This document shows, piece by piece, positions 45,201 to 57,458 of a stretch of DNA of 64,000 bases. Under the pieces are notes generated by a model. It did not search any database, was not told the origin of the DNA, and saw only the letters and a program-made list of their open reading frames with translations. Origin of the DNA: Symsagittifera roscoffensis (Eukaryota > Xenacoelomorpha > Acoela > Convolutidae); the NCBI RefSeq assembly GCF_963678635.1, contig NC_087065.1, forward strand, positions 2,730,001 through 2,794,000. Reading direction: 5' to 3'. Position numbers and translations under genes: made by a program. Positions within the stretch are counted from its first letter, which is position 1; each line of letters starts with the position of its first letter.

Positions 45201-45770
45201 TTGCACAGTTTGCATAAATTTTTGCCAAAACTTGCGGAAGTGAGCGCACCGTTAAGACCATTACTAAGTCAGAATAACGATTTTGTCTGGACGCCTAATT
45301 GCAAAAGGATCTTTCAACAACTAAAAGCACTGGTGAACAACATTGTGGAACTAAGACATTTCGATATTCACTGTGAAACGAGGATTATCTGCGATGCAAG
45401 TCATTATGGCCTAAGGGCCGTGCTAGAGCAGTACAGTACCTCCGGGTGGCACCCGATTTCGTTCACTTCACGGTACCTTAATCCGGCCGAGAAAAAATTT
45501 TCTACCAAAGAATTAGAACTACTCGCGGTAGTGTGGGCCACTGAACAATTTCGAAACTATATATATGGTCTTTATTTCACAGTTATATCGGACCACAAGG
45601 CATTGCTTACATTGTTAAATCTTCCCCAAAGGCAAATAAAACATTTTTTAGCCAAATAACTCGATGGTACGACCGGTTAGTACCTTAAGATTTCCAGGTT
45701 GAACATAAACAGGGGTCAAAAATGGGATTGGCTGACTATTTGTCTCGGTTTCCATCCGCAGAGGCACCCG
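45201..45770 (+). pseudogene. RNase H of gypsy element
   Basis: Same frame as the RT: a connection region, then RIICDASHYGLRAVLEQ (catalytic Asp), FSTKELELLAVVWATEQF (catalytic Glu) and VISDHKALLTLLN (catalytic Asp). A one-base loss near 45650 and a stop precede the usual end GLADYLSRFPS at 45725. Confidence 0.88.
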
Positions 45771-46594
45771 TGACCAGTCACTATGATGAAAGTTTTACAG
45801 TAGCGAAAATAAAAATGATAAACGAAGCATTGAAACTTAAGGATCAAATGAAGCCTAGGGGTCAGGAAGTGAATAACATTAGGCCAAAACCGACGGTAGA
45901 GGGCGAGCGGTCATGTTTCGAAATAACAAAAACAGTTGTATCCAATGGGAATAAAAGAAAGGCTGAATATGCAAATATTCACCGTGAGCTCACGCGCTCA
46001 CTAGAGGGCGTGTCTACATGCAACCGGCGGTTAACCAATCAGAATCGAGATATTTGCATACCGGCAGAAATATGCAAATATCGAAGTGAGAAAATCAGAC
46101 GTTGTTCTCAGTACGTAAATTCAAGTTGTACTCTCGAAAATAGAAATTTACTCAATATGTCATCAATCAACTCTACTGAAAAAAGCGACCCACGAACATC
46201 CGCTGTTGTTAATACTTCAACCCATTCCGGAGATGTAAACCTTAATGTTGTTCTGAATCGATTAAACCAACCACCTAGTGTAAGTTCTGACTCTGATATT
46301 GAATTAATACCACCGGAAAAAGTTGTTCCAAAACAAACAAATTCGAAAAACTTAAATACTTTTATTTCACTTCCCCATCAGTTTCCTGGATTATCCTACC
46401 CACTCGTGCAGAATGATAATTGGATTTACTCGATAGTACCTACCGACAGTAAAGTAGTTAGAAAGATTGATTACCCCGAGATCCTGAGTTTGAAAATAGT
46501 CGAAGCCAATCTGGAAATGGACCCGATTCTGAAAACGATCCGCGATGCAATCAGAGATAGGAAACCTAAGGCAAGGAGATCATCACAAGAATAG
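45771..46594 (+). pseudogene. linker between RNase H and integrase
   Basis: Open frame of about 275 codons continuous with the RNase H end, rich in Asn, Ser, Arg and Lys, with no conserved domain until PEILSLKIVEANLEMDPILK near the end, which looks like the pre-integrase segment. Unusually long for this position in gypsy elements. Confidence 0.6.
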
Positions 46595-46620
46595 GACAAT
46601 ATTACGCCCAACACTACAAT

Positions 46621-47560
46621 GACTTTGCCGTATGTGAAAATTGCCTGTGGATGGATCGCCGGCTGGCCATACCGAAGGATATGTCGTCATCAGTACTCAA
46701 TCGTTTGCACTTTAACCACCACGGATGCGATAAAATGTTTGCAGCTGCAAAGGATGTATGAATACCATTAATGCACAAAAAGATTGCCGCTACAGCGAAG
46801 TACTGTAAAGGTTGCGTAGAAGCAGTTAAAAATCTTAAACCAGATATTCCAAAAAGTGATATGGGGGACACGTATGTGCCTAAGGAACCTAATGACTTGG
46901 TTCAATTAGATTTCTGGGGTCCGGTCAATTATGTAAGGGGTAGAAAAAATTATGTACTAGTAGCAGTGGATACTTTTTCGCATTGGCCGTCGGCTTATGT
47001 CTGTTCAAGTAACAAGTCTAAAAATGTATTAAAGTTCCCAAGGAAGTACATCAATACTCATGGGCACCCAAGAAAACTGCATATGGATCAGGCAACCGGA
47101 TTTTTTCGAAGGAAATTCAAAAATTCTGTAATTATGAAGGCATTGAACTCGTAAAACCTCCGGTTAAGGACCATCGCGCAACGGGATTGGTTGAACGGAC
47201 AATTGGGTCGATAAAAAATTACGTTCTCACATATCTTCAAGAAAATAGCAACTATAAGTTTGGGTTAATGATATCTCGTGCGCTAAGTGCGTTCCGTTTT
47301 GTGCCCCATTCTAAGACTAAGCAAACGCCATTTGAGGCTTATCATGGAAAAGAAGCGACTACGGCTGTACGAAATTTGCCGAAAAAACAATCATTGAATT
47401 ACCTCAATTGGAATAATGTTATTAACCACAAGTTATCTTGTTTAGACAAGGCGAGTATTCTTCCTAATGTGGAGTTAACCCTAGATTGGGAGAAGCGGAG
47501 CGACCTGGTATACGCCCCTGAAAATAGAAAAACCCCAAGGGTTTTGGATGAGCAGGAGTT
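46621..47560 (+). pseudogene. integrase of gypsy element
   Basis: HHCC domain (LHFNHHGCDKM ... YCKGC), first Asp in LVQLDFWGPV, second in HMDQATGFF, Glu in TGLVERTIGS. A TGA at about 46758 breaks the HHCC part and a frameshift near 47115-47130 separates the last two catalytic regions. Integrase inserts the cDNA with a 4-5 bp staggered cut, consistent with the gata duplication. Confidence 0.88.
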
Positions 47561-48260
47561 AATCGAAACGGACGCACCCAAGGCAACAGAAATAGTAGAC
47601 CCCAAGGCAGCTCAAGTGTTACCCGAGGCACCAGCATGGCTCAACAGACATAGAACTAGTACTACAACAGTATATCAAAAGACGGGGAAAACAGACCCCA
47701 AGGACCCGAGAAGGTTGAAAAATTGACTAAACACACAGTACAAATGGAAAAAGGGTCGTTATTAAGGCGAAGTGGTGTTTCATTTAGGTCGGCGGCTGAA
47801 GAAAGCCGAATTGTGAATAGAAGTGACGCGTGCACCCCAGGTCCTAGTTCGAGTTCAACGAGCACCCCGGGTCCAAGTAAGCCCACAAAGCCTAAAAGAA
47901 AAGCCGATAAAGAGCAATTAGAAATAAAAAATCAGCGAAAAAACCGAAAAACAAGCAAATCGTTGAGTATAGCGAAGATGAAGATATGGGGCGAGCGAAA
48001 AAACTAAATAAGCGACGAATAGTCGAGTACAGCGAGGACGAAAGCGACGAGGAGGGGATAGCGATTGGGCAGTCGAAACGAAAGATACGGCAAAAATTGC
48101 AGCGGACGGAGAAAACGAACCGTCGGCAACGGACAAGAAGCGAACACCGAAAACCGTCGGTGTTAAACGGAAACAAAGCGAGGAGGCAACGAGAAAATCG
48201 ACGCGACAACGGAGAGGAGTCGACAAAATGGGGGGAGTAATGATTCACCGAATAGAACAT
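47561..48260 (+). pseudogene. low-complexity C-terminal tail of gypsy pol
   Basis: Pro/Ser/Thr-rich (TPGPSSSSTSTPGPSKPTKP) then strongly basic and acidic segments (EDESDEEG, RQRTRSEHRK) in shifting frames, ending just before the 3' LTR. A possible nuclear localisation or chromatin-targeting tail; no envelope-like protein is seen. Confidence 0.55.
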
Positions 48261-48411
48261 AAGTAAATGATGACGAAGAAAAACCTTAAGGAGAGGTTTG
48301 GCAAGTATGCCTGAAAACTAAATGTAAACTAAAACTGAATTACTAAAACTGTACCTAAGTATGAGTTAAATTTTACATCTACGATTTAAAATTTATTTGT
48401 GGTTGCCCGAA

Positions 48412-48652
48412 TGAGATAGGGACCAGTTTGAGTTTATGTAAGTGCTATCAATTTGTACCAGTTTGAGTTTATGTAAGTGCTATCAACTTGTATCTTCTGT
48501 CTGGAGACCTGCTGTCGTGACCTTGCGATCTCTAACGTCCGGTATGATCAGAAATAGAACGGTGCAGTAAGATTTCGATTTGATGCCTAACAGTTGCTTA
48601 CAGTTCAAGTTAACAACTATTCTTTTTCTATTCTACACTTACCACTTCAACA
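48412..48652 (+). repeat. 3' LTR of gypsy element
   Basis: Same length as the 5' LTR, with seven substitutions and no indels. Followed by the target duplicate gata. Confidence 0.95.
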
Positions 48653-48656
48653 GATA

Positions 48657-51100
48657 ATCAGTTTCTGGGTCCCCTTATTTTGTTTCTGGTGTTCGATTTG
48701 TTCTTCATGATTCTTTGCGTTACCTCTGTTGAAACGTTTTTTGCTACTTTTTATGCCGTCTATATTCTAGTTTTGTTGGTTGTCTTTTTTTTGCTTCGAG
48801 TTTTGTTTTCTCTTTCGTTCGTTTCTGTTATCTTCTTACCTTCATCTTCGCTTCATGTGTATTCTTCTTTGATCTTTGTATTTTCTGTATCTACTACGAT
48901 TAGTAGTTACTCCCTGTTTGGGCTGCTGACTGCTGACACCAGTTCGATAACGTCTAGTTTCCTGTTTTGATATTTTAATTGTTTTGCCTCGACAAAATTC
49001 ATAGATACCTGGAATTCTCCAATTTCTCATTTAATATAATTTCGTGAATGATGCTTTTTATATTTGATTTCTCCCCTGCTTTGTCTGGGTGATTCCTTTC
49101 GAATGTTTTCTTTTTCAGCTTTTTGATCTCCTTTTTCTCTATGGCATTGATTGGAACTGAGTTGCCGACTACCCCCGCTGAAGCTTATAGTCAGGTTCTC
49201 AGCAATTTTCTTCTAATAGCAACTGCCATTTGTAGTGGTGTCTTTTTTATGTCCACGCGTTTTGCCGATGTTGCGGTTTTTCTGAATGGGTCAATGAGTC
49301 GTTGCTTGATGATGATGATGGCTCAGACCCTTGATGTTGTCTTCTCAGCAATTTCTGATGAAATTTTGGGTACTAGGCTGGCTAGTTTGAACTGAATTCC
49401 TCTCCTCGCCGTCATTCTGACTGGTGGCTTATCTACAGTTCTTTTCCCTGTCTGTAGTATTGTTTTTCTCTTTGACATTTTCTGTAACTCTTTATGCTCT
49501 TATCGTGCGGCTGTTTGAGCAGGCTTGGCATTGACTTTTTGGGTGCGTTCAAGTACTCGATGTGTGAAAACGTGAAAATGGTCCTGTTCTTCTTGCAGAT
49601 TAATACGCAACATAGCCTTGAAGATCTGAATGGTCGCTGGAGTTCTGGGTTGGGAACAAAAGCAAATCCGCTGGTGCACATATAGATCGAGCAGTGATCA
49701 TAGGTGTGTCGGATGGATGCTATCAAGAATGTTTGGGTATACTTTTGTGTGCATTGTGTGGAGGAGTTTATCTTTTTGTCGACCAATAAGTACCGTACAA
49801 GCATTTGAGAGCCTCCGAAATTCATTTTCTGACAAAATTCACCTTTTTTGCGATCTCTTCTGATGACTAATGCAAAAACTTCATTTCAAAGGGGCTTTTT
49901 GCAGAGTTTTTCGATTGAGTAACCTCCTCAATTTCCGTTTTAGTGCTTCTCTCAACTCTGGTATTTTTGTTGTCGATGATCATTTTGTGGGTGAACCCGA
50001 GTTATTGTTGAAAAAGTTTCGTCATCAAGAGTGATTCTTTTTTGGTGGGGTTCCCTTCATTTTGTTTTAGGTCAGTTTCAACCGGCCCTCACAATATTAA
50101 TAAAAATGGTATGCTTCAGTTGTCTTCTGTCTGCGTTCCGAACACTCTCTTTTTGTGTTCCGCCTCTATCTGTATCTCTAATTAGTAATTTTTATGTTCT
50201 TTTTCTATTTGGGTTTTCGTTTTTTCCTGTTTGTTTCGTTGATGCTGGTTTGGGTCACTAATTCAGTGTTTCCAGTGAACACTATTAATGGGACTAATAG
50301 TCTGCTCAGAACCATTAGTATTGCTTTTCAATTTCCGTGCGGAATGCACTTGTGTTTATGTGTTGTATCGGTGTTGCGATGACCGTGCTAGACGAAAATC
50401 AATTCTCTTAGATGGCTGTGGTAGTGTTTCTTCCATGCCTCTTTTCTTCTTCTCAAAAACTGATCAGTTCAAATTAATTTAGCAAAATATTTGTTCATGA
50501 TATGTTTGACCGTTTTCTATATGTCCCAAACTATTGGGATTCACTTGATTTGTCAATTGCACAGTAAGCATTCTTTCGTTTTCCGCGCAAATTTTGATGA
50601 GTTGATTTGGTGCGCGATTCTCAATTACTAAGCTATTGAAGGGCTAGTGCCAATTCAACTGGGTCTCGCTCGCGACATATAGTCAATATGTCCTATTTTT
50701 GATCCCGCCAAATGATTGACACCAACATTTAAAGGGATTCGTTTGTCTATACATCTTGTGAACCAAAACCGTTTGGTTTTTGATCTTGCGTATAATGCAC
50801 TGATTAAAACCTGATGGTCTCTGATGAAGGTAAAAAATTTTCCGTACAAACAGCATTTGAAGTGCTTAATTTTGAACACCACTCACACTGTGTCAAGATC
50901 ATTTATCGAGTTTTTTTCTTCCAATGAGTTCAAAAATCTAGATTCATAAGCAATGGTTATTGAACCTTCCTCGGTGAACTGATCTAGGGTCGCCGCTAAC
51001 TCAATTAGTGCTGCATTGCAGATCACCCGGGTCTTGAGGCTCTGATCAAATTGATTTTGTTTCTGTTTTTCAGATACTAATTTTTTAACGTTTTTAAATG
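48657..51100 (-). mobile_element. degenerate minus-strand gypsy remnant
   Basis: The RNase H is clear on the minus strand at about 51040-50655: TRVICNAALIELAATLDQF, YESRFLNSLEEKNS, LYGKFFTFIRDHQVLISAL and NHLAGSKIGHIDYMSRA. 50600-48680 follows in the expected integrase/tail direction but is too decayed to assign catalytic residues; the last part (49320-48700) is Lys/Arg/Gln-rich like gypsy tails. The complete gypsy element at 42597-48652 inserted directly beside or into it. Confidence 0.65.
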
Positions 51101-51662
51101 CGATGATATGTTCAGATTCACAATCTAATGAGTTTTTGTCTGTGTATTTTGAAAAAGATCACAAGTGGGCTGTTGTTTGAGCAAAATGTGAAATTCACCT
51201 TCTTAAGCTGAATTGAACCAATCAAAAACTTAATTAGTTGAAAGTTTTTGAGGATTTCAAACTTCCATTTGTCATTTGATAATGTTAGGTTTTTAAATCT
51301 CTTTGGATTCCAATGCTTGTTTCACTTTTTGGTCCTTAAATGTGTGAATACAATTAAAATTATGAAATGTTTTCTTTTGGAATTTTCTACTCTCGATCGA
51401 TTAGTTGGCTTCGATCTGTTTCTACTTGATCTTTAAGATGTATTGATTTAAGTCTACACATCTGTTGTAATGGAAATTTTTCTCCGCATCACGTGATTTT
51501 TTCCAAATTGGACTTGCAGTTGGTTGAAACTTTTTTTTTGATTCCTTGCTTGATAAGTGGGTATGAGGTTTCAATGTATTTATTATATATTGTGTTTGGT
51601 TTTGTTTTGATTTGTTTTGTACCAATTTGGTACAAATACTTGGTGAAATTTTTTCTTTTTTT
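51101..51662. other. intergenic, nothing recognised
   Basis: A/T-rich with no motif. The left edge of the large tandem duplication falls at its end. Confidence 0.4.
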
Positions 51663-54600
51663 TGTATTTTGGGCCATTTTGTGGGTGTCAAGAAATAGAA
51701 AGCAATGAAAATTTAATATTTATTATTCCTATTTACCTAGAAAAAAAATTAGAACAGAAAAAAATGTGCTTACAATGCAAAACTTTTTGAACTGCCTTGG
51801 CAACGAAAAAGAATTTCAGAAACTGAAGTTGAAATAAGTATTTTGCGTCTCAATTAAAATATTTTTTTCTTATTCCATTTTCTGCTTGCTCGCTATACTT
51901 GCTCAAGTTAGGCTAAAAACCAAAAAATTCAAACCGGTGTTCTCAACATGGATAATACTTCAATATTTCAATTTCATTTAAACCGATAGCCCGTTCTGAT
52001 AATTATCCTTGTTTTCTGATTTTGTTTGGAAAAAAATTAAGAAATCAAAAAAGTTAAGAACCGCAAAAACATTTCCTTCTTACGTTCAAGGATGGGAGTA
52101 ACAAGTCTTCTGGTTTCCAGGCCCTGAAATGCTATTTTTTTCGCCTATTTTTTAGCATGATTTGATTCTCTTCTGTTTAATTTTTGATCTCGTTGATTTT
52201 AATGTTTCCTCAAAGTTTGCTGAGAAATAAAAAAACTTCAATAACGGTAAACGCTTATTATAAATTGTGTCTTCTAAAGTGGAAGCAAAGCAGATTTCAA
52301 TTTTTACTGCATGTTAAAAACAAAAGTAAGAATCATGAATTTTCGGTTCACTGGAAAAATTCTAATCGCATAACTTCCATGCATGAAAAGTGTTGATCTC
52401 AGATCAAAAGTGCTTTTTTATACTTATGAAATAGCATGAAAATTTTGATTCGTAGAAGTCAATCTTAAAGTAAAACTGAAAACGGTCACATTTCTCAGAA
52501 GTCTGGAAAATCATTAGCCAAAATTGACCCTAAAATGTCGTGTTATCTAACATTTGGCTTAAATTTTTACAATAATCATAAAAAGTCTGTTTTCAGTGTT
52601 TTCACTGCCGAAAACAATTCTAAGAATTAACAAAACTTCAAATGGCTTACAAGATTTTACAAAAAAGTTTTTTTCTATCATTGTCGATCTAGTAATCAAA
52701 CAGTTTATTTTTTGATTGCAAAAACTAAATTTTTATAAGTTTTGGTTTAAATACCTTAGATGAATTTTGTCTTTATTTGGAAAAAACATGGAATTTTTCT
52801 GTATATTCTACTTTGAAACAAGTTGAAATGATCTATGCTCTTGTTTTTGGCCTGAATTAATTTTTTTTAATATTTAAATACTTTCATTACGTTTTTTTTT
52901 TTTTAATTTTTATTTTTCTTCTCAATGCACGAACCAGGAAACAAGTACCCCACAAAAAAATTGTGCGTCTTTGATAATGATTTTCAATGGAAGCTTTTTT
53001 TAAAAAAGATTCAGATTTCAAAGCTTTCTAGAAAGGTTCCAACTGTCTAGAAAGGAACTAGTCTTGGAGAAGTCAAGAAAAAGAAAACAAGTTAAAAAAA
53101 TTTGAAAGAATGTATTTGTTTTAAAGATTTTGAAAATTTTATTATGAACCAGAATGAAGTTATCTATACTTTTTTGCCTCGAATGAAGCTTCTGAATTAT
53201 TTTCATAGATTGATTTTTTCTGGCTTTTCCGCTGAAACCATAAACTAGGAAGCAATTCTAGGCATCCCAAATTAATTTTGTAAACAATTGATGATGATTT
53301 TCAATCAAAGAAGTCTAAGTTTAAAGCGTGCCTTGGCATTTGTCTCCACATTCGCATTGTCCTCAGAAGACTTTTTTTCTCTGGAGCCAAAACTCAGACT
53401 TAGCACCTACTGCTTAAACAATATTTTAGAATCCATCAGAAATCTTGCTTCAAAAGATTTTTAAAATAATGTGGAATTCGACAAAAATTCAACAAGAATT
53501 CAACAGAATGCAAACCATTACCAAAGACACAAGCTTGGCTGTTGTTGATGTTTGCACAGCATTATAACCAAAAAAACGTAAGTTTTTGTATATAGCTATG
53601 AAACTACTTTTTTGACAAATAAGCGTTTGAAATTTATGGGCTGTTTTTTTGAACAGATTGGGGTTTAGATTTTATTACTTGAAATCAAAAAATGAAGCTC
53701 CTGAAAGTATTAAGTTTTCATTGAAATGTTTGATGCTTCACATTGAAATGTGAGAAGAATGGGTCAGGGTAACATTTTACTCAAGATTTTTTTCCTCGAT
53801 ATTTTTGGAATTTTTATTTTAAAAAATAATAATCATCCAATTTTCATTATGCAAAAAATGTATGACAAGCATTTTTCCCTTGCAAAAAAAAACTTTTTTG
53901 GACAAACGGGAGATCTACTCCTCAGGAAAAATCAGCAGTAACTTTAATAAAAACTAATTAAAAACAAATTGGAAGGATTTCTTAGTTTGAGTTCTTAGGA
54001 AAGACGCTTGTCAACCTATTTTCATAAATGGAAACTGTAGGATAAGCATTTTTTTCAGAAACTTCTCTAATCCAAGTGTGTCAATAGCATTTTTTTGGAA
54101 GTCAACCCGGGTGTCTAAAACATTTCTATTACTGTCAGGACAAACCGAAAATTATCAGTAAGCTCTATAGCTTAAGAGTTTAAAAGTGATGAACAGTAAA
54201 AAATAAGGCTGGATCATTTTGAGTTAATTCGTCACGTCTTAATATGGTTTTTCTTGTTTATTTTTGCCGTTAAGCATCTATGAAAGTTATTTAACTAAAC
54301 TAACACTGAATCAAGCAGTTATTGTTCATAAGGCCAAAATTGGACATTAGATAAATAAGTCGAAGAAAAAACCTTATTGTTATTTTGCTAATCAGAGTTG
54401 ACCTTTGCTTAGAAACAGGAAGTTCTCCAAACCATACCTTAAATGAGATGATGATCAATTTTACCACAACTCGTGACACTAAAACAAAACAAACCCACAT
54501 CCTCAGACAAACTACCTTGAATTGATGCGACAAAATTTGTCCAACCAAGACAGATAGAAATTTGAAAAATATTAAGAGCTGTCTAGCTTTTTTCTGGACT

Positions 54601-55118
54601 CATAGCTAAAATCTGCCAATTTTATTCGCACAAATTGTTTTCTGTCTCGAGAGCGAGTTGATTGATTGATTGATAATGGCTAAATTTGTGCTGAAAATCA
54701 TCGTATTAGCATTGCTTGTCAATAATAGTGAGTTCAATTATTGTTCCGATAACAAAAAAAGCTAAATAATTTGACCTATTTTTGACAAAAATTTTACAAA
54801 TGTCAGATGAGTATATTGATGTCAAAATCCTAAGAAAACATATCTACGACTGGCTTTTGCAATGTAATTAAGGCAAATGAATTGCCAGATTATACATTAA
54901 ACCAAATTTACCCAGACCCCCCCACCCCGACTCCCCCAGTTCTTCGCCAGATTGAACACTGATTGCCGTTTTGAGTAGTGTCTAACCCGCCCCGACATCG
55001 GAACAAACCAGTAGCGAATTAAGGGGTGGTTAGGAGGTGGATGCTCCCTTCCTCAGGGACTCGTCCCCCTGCCCACTGAAGCGGTCACTCGTTTGGTCTT
55101 TTTTTCTAGACATCATTT
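51663..55118 (+). repeat. tandem duplication, unit 1 (3456 bp)
   Basis: Begins tgtattttggg (with ccattttgtg before ggtgtcaag) and ends tctagacatcattt. Contains a signal-peptide exon (54676-54727). About 1.1 kb at 52303-53412 has no counterpart in unit 2. Confidence 0.93.
54676..54727 (+). CDS. candidate alternative first exon of the repeat mucin (copy 1)
   Basis: ATG opens MAKFVLKIIVLALLVNN, a signal peptide, followed by donor gtgagt at 54728 in phase 1. Identical to the exon at 57016 but for one substitution (Val instead of Ala) in the hydrophobic core. Phase 1 fits the acceptor at 61099. It may act as an alternative first exon or may be a relic of the duplication. Confidence 0.65.
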
Positions 55119-57458
55119 CAATGTATTTTGGGGGTGTCAAGAAATAGAAAGCAATGAAAATTTAATATTTATTATTCCTATTTACCTAGAAAAAAAATTA
55201 GAACAGAAAAAAATGTGCTTACAATGCAAAACTTTTTGAACTGCCTTGGCAACGAAAAAGAATTTCAGAAACTGAAGTTGAAATAAGTATTTTGCGTCTC
55301 AATTAAAATATTTTTTTCTTATTCCATTTTCTGCTTGCTCGCTATACTTGCTCAAGTTAGGCTAAAAACCAAAAAATTCAAACCGGTGTTCTCAACATGG
55401 ATAATACTTCAATATTTCAATTTCATTTAAACCGATAGCCCGTTCTGATAATTATCCTTGTTTTCTGATTTTGTTTGGAAAAAAATTAAGAAATCAAAAA
55501 AGTTAAGAACCGCAAAAACATTTCCTTCTTACGTTCAAGGATGGGAGTAACAAGTCTTCTGGTTTCCAGGCCCTGAAATGCTATTTTTTTCGCCTATTTT
55601 TTAGCATGATTTGATTCTCTTCTGTTTAATTTTTGATCTCGTTGATTTTAATGTTTCCTCAAAGTTTGCTGAGAAATAAAAAAACTTCAATAACGGTAAA
55701 CGCTTATTATAAATTGTGTCTTCTAAAGTGGAAGCAAAGCAGATTTCAATTCTTAAACAATATTTTTAGAATCCATCAGAAATCTTGCTTCAAAAGATTT
55801 TTAAAATAATGTGGAATTCGACAAAAATTCAACAAGAATTCAACAGAATGCAAACCATTACCAAAGACACAAGCTTGGCTGTTGTTGATGTTTGCACAGC
55901 ATTATAACCAAAAAAACGTAAGTTTTTGTATATAGCCATGAAACTACTTTTTTGACAAATAAGCGTTTGAAATTTATGGGTCGTTTTTTTGAACAGATTG
56001 GGGTTTAGATTTTATTACTTGAAATCAAAAAATGAAGCTCCTGAAAGAATTAAGTTTTCATTGAAATGTTTGATGCTTCACATTGAAATGTGAGAAGAAT
56101 GGGTCAGGGTAACATTTTACTCAAGATTTTTTTCCTCGATATTTTTGGAATTTTTATTTTAAAAAATAATAATCATCCAATTTTCATTATGCAAAAAATG
56201 TATGACAAGCATTTTTCCCTTGCAAAAAAAAACTTTTTTGGACAAACGGGAGATCTACTCCTCAGGAAAAATCAGCAGTAACTTTACTAAAAACTAATTA
56301 AAAACAAATTGGAAGGATTTCTTAGTTTGAGTTCTTAGGAAAGACGCTTGTCAACCTATTTTCATAAATGGAAACTGTAGGATAAGCATTTTTTTCAGAA
56401 ACTTCTCTAATCCAAGTGTGTCAATAGCATTTTTTTGGAAGTCAACCCGGGTGTCTAAAACATTTCTATTACTGTCGGGACAAACCGAAAATTATCAGTA
56501 AGCTCTATAGCTTAAGATTTTAAAAGTGATGAACAGTAAAAAATAAGGCTGGATCATTTTGAGTTAATTCGTCACGTCTTAATATGGTTTTTCTTGTTTA
56601 TTTTTGCCGTTAAGCATCTATGAAAGTTATTTAACTAAACTAACACTGAATCAAGCAGTTATTGTTCATAAGGCCAAAATTCGACATTAGATAAATAAGT
56701 CGAAGAAAAAACCTTATTGTTATTTTGCTAATCAGAGTTGACCTTTGCTTAGAAACAGGAAGTTCTCCAAACCATACCTTAAATGAGATGATGATCAAAT
56801 TTACCACAACTCGTGACACTAAAACAAAACAAACCCACATCCTCAGACAAACTACCTTGAATTGATGCGACAAAATTTGTCCAACCAAGACAGATAGAAA
56901 TTTGAAAAATATTAAGAGCTGTCTAGCTTTTTTCTGGACTCATAGCTAAAATCTGCCAATTTTATTCGCACAAATTGTTTCCTGTCTCGAGAGCGAGTTG
57001 ATTGATTGATTGATAATGGCTAAATTTGTGCTGAAAATCATCGCATTAGCATTGCTTGTCAATAATAGTGAGTTCAATTATTGTTCCGATAACAAAAAAA
57101 GCTAAATAATTTGACCTATTTTTGACAAAAATTTTACAAATGTCAGATGAGTATATTGATGTCAAAATCCTAAGAAAACATATCTACGACTGGCTTTTGC
57201 AATGTAATTAAGGCAAATGAATTGCCAGATTATACATTAAACCAAATTTACCCAGACCCCCCCACCCCGACTCCCCCAGTTCTTCGCCAGATTGAACACT
57301 GATTGCCGTTTTGAGTAGTGTCTAACCCGCCCCGACATCGGAACAAACCAGTAGCGAATTAAGGGGTGGTTAGGAGGTGGATGCTCCCTTCCTCAGGGAC
57401 TCGTCCCCCTGCCCACTGAAGCGGTCACTCGTTTGGTCTTTTTTTCTAGACATCATTT
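55119..57458 (+). repeat. tandem duplication, unit 2 (2340 bp)
   Basis: Direct copy of unit 1 minus the 1.1 kb segment: the sequence runs from cagatttcaatt straight into cttaaacaatat at about 55752. Over the ~1.7 kb after that point I count roughly a dozen single-base differences, so the duplication is recent. It ends at the same tctagacatcattt, after which the sequence becomes unique. Confidence 0.93.
57016..57067 (+). CDS. repeat mucin exon 1 (copy 2, nearer)
   Basis: Signal-peptide exon nearest to exon 2; donor gtgagt at 57068, phase 1. The intron to exon 2 would be 4032 bp. Confidence 0.75.

Larger units (their letters stand above)
42597..48652 (+). mobile_element. Ty3/gypsy LTR retrotransposon with complete ends and TSD
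   Basis: 6056 bp. 241-bp LTRs, both TG...CA, differ at seven positions. The 4-bp target duplication gata flanks it (42593-42596 and 48653-48656). Internal order gag, CCHC knuckles, protease, RT, RNase H, integrase, tail is that of the gypsy (Metaviridae) group. A primer-binding-type sequence TGGCGCAGCCAG follows the 5' LTR directly. The coding region has at least seven in-frame stops and several frameshifts, so this copy is inactive. Confidence 0.95.

Noticed and set aside
53750-56888. Duplicated short frames (53750/56090 plus, 54300/56640 minus)
   Set aside because: Duplicated only because they lie in the tandem duplication. The single-base changes between copies show no codon-position bias I can see, and there is no known motif.
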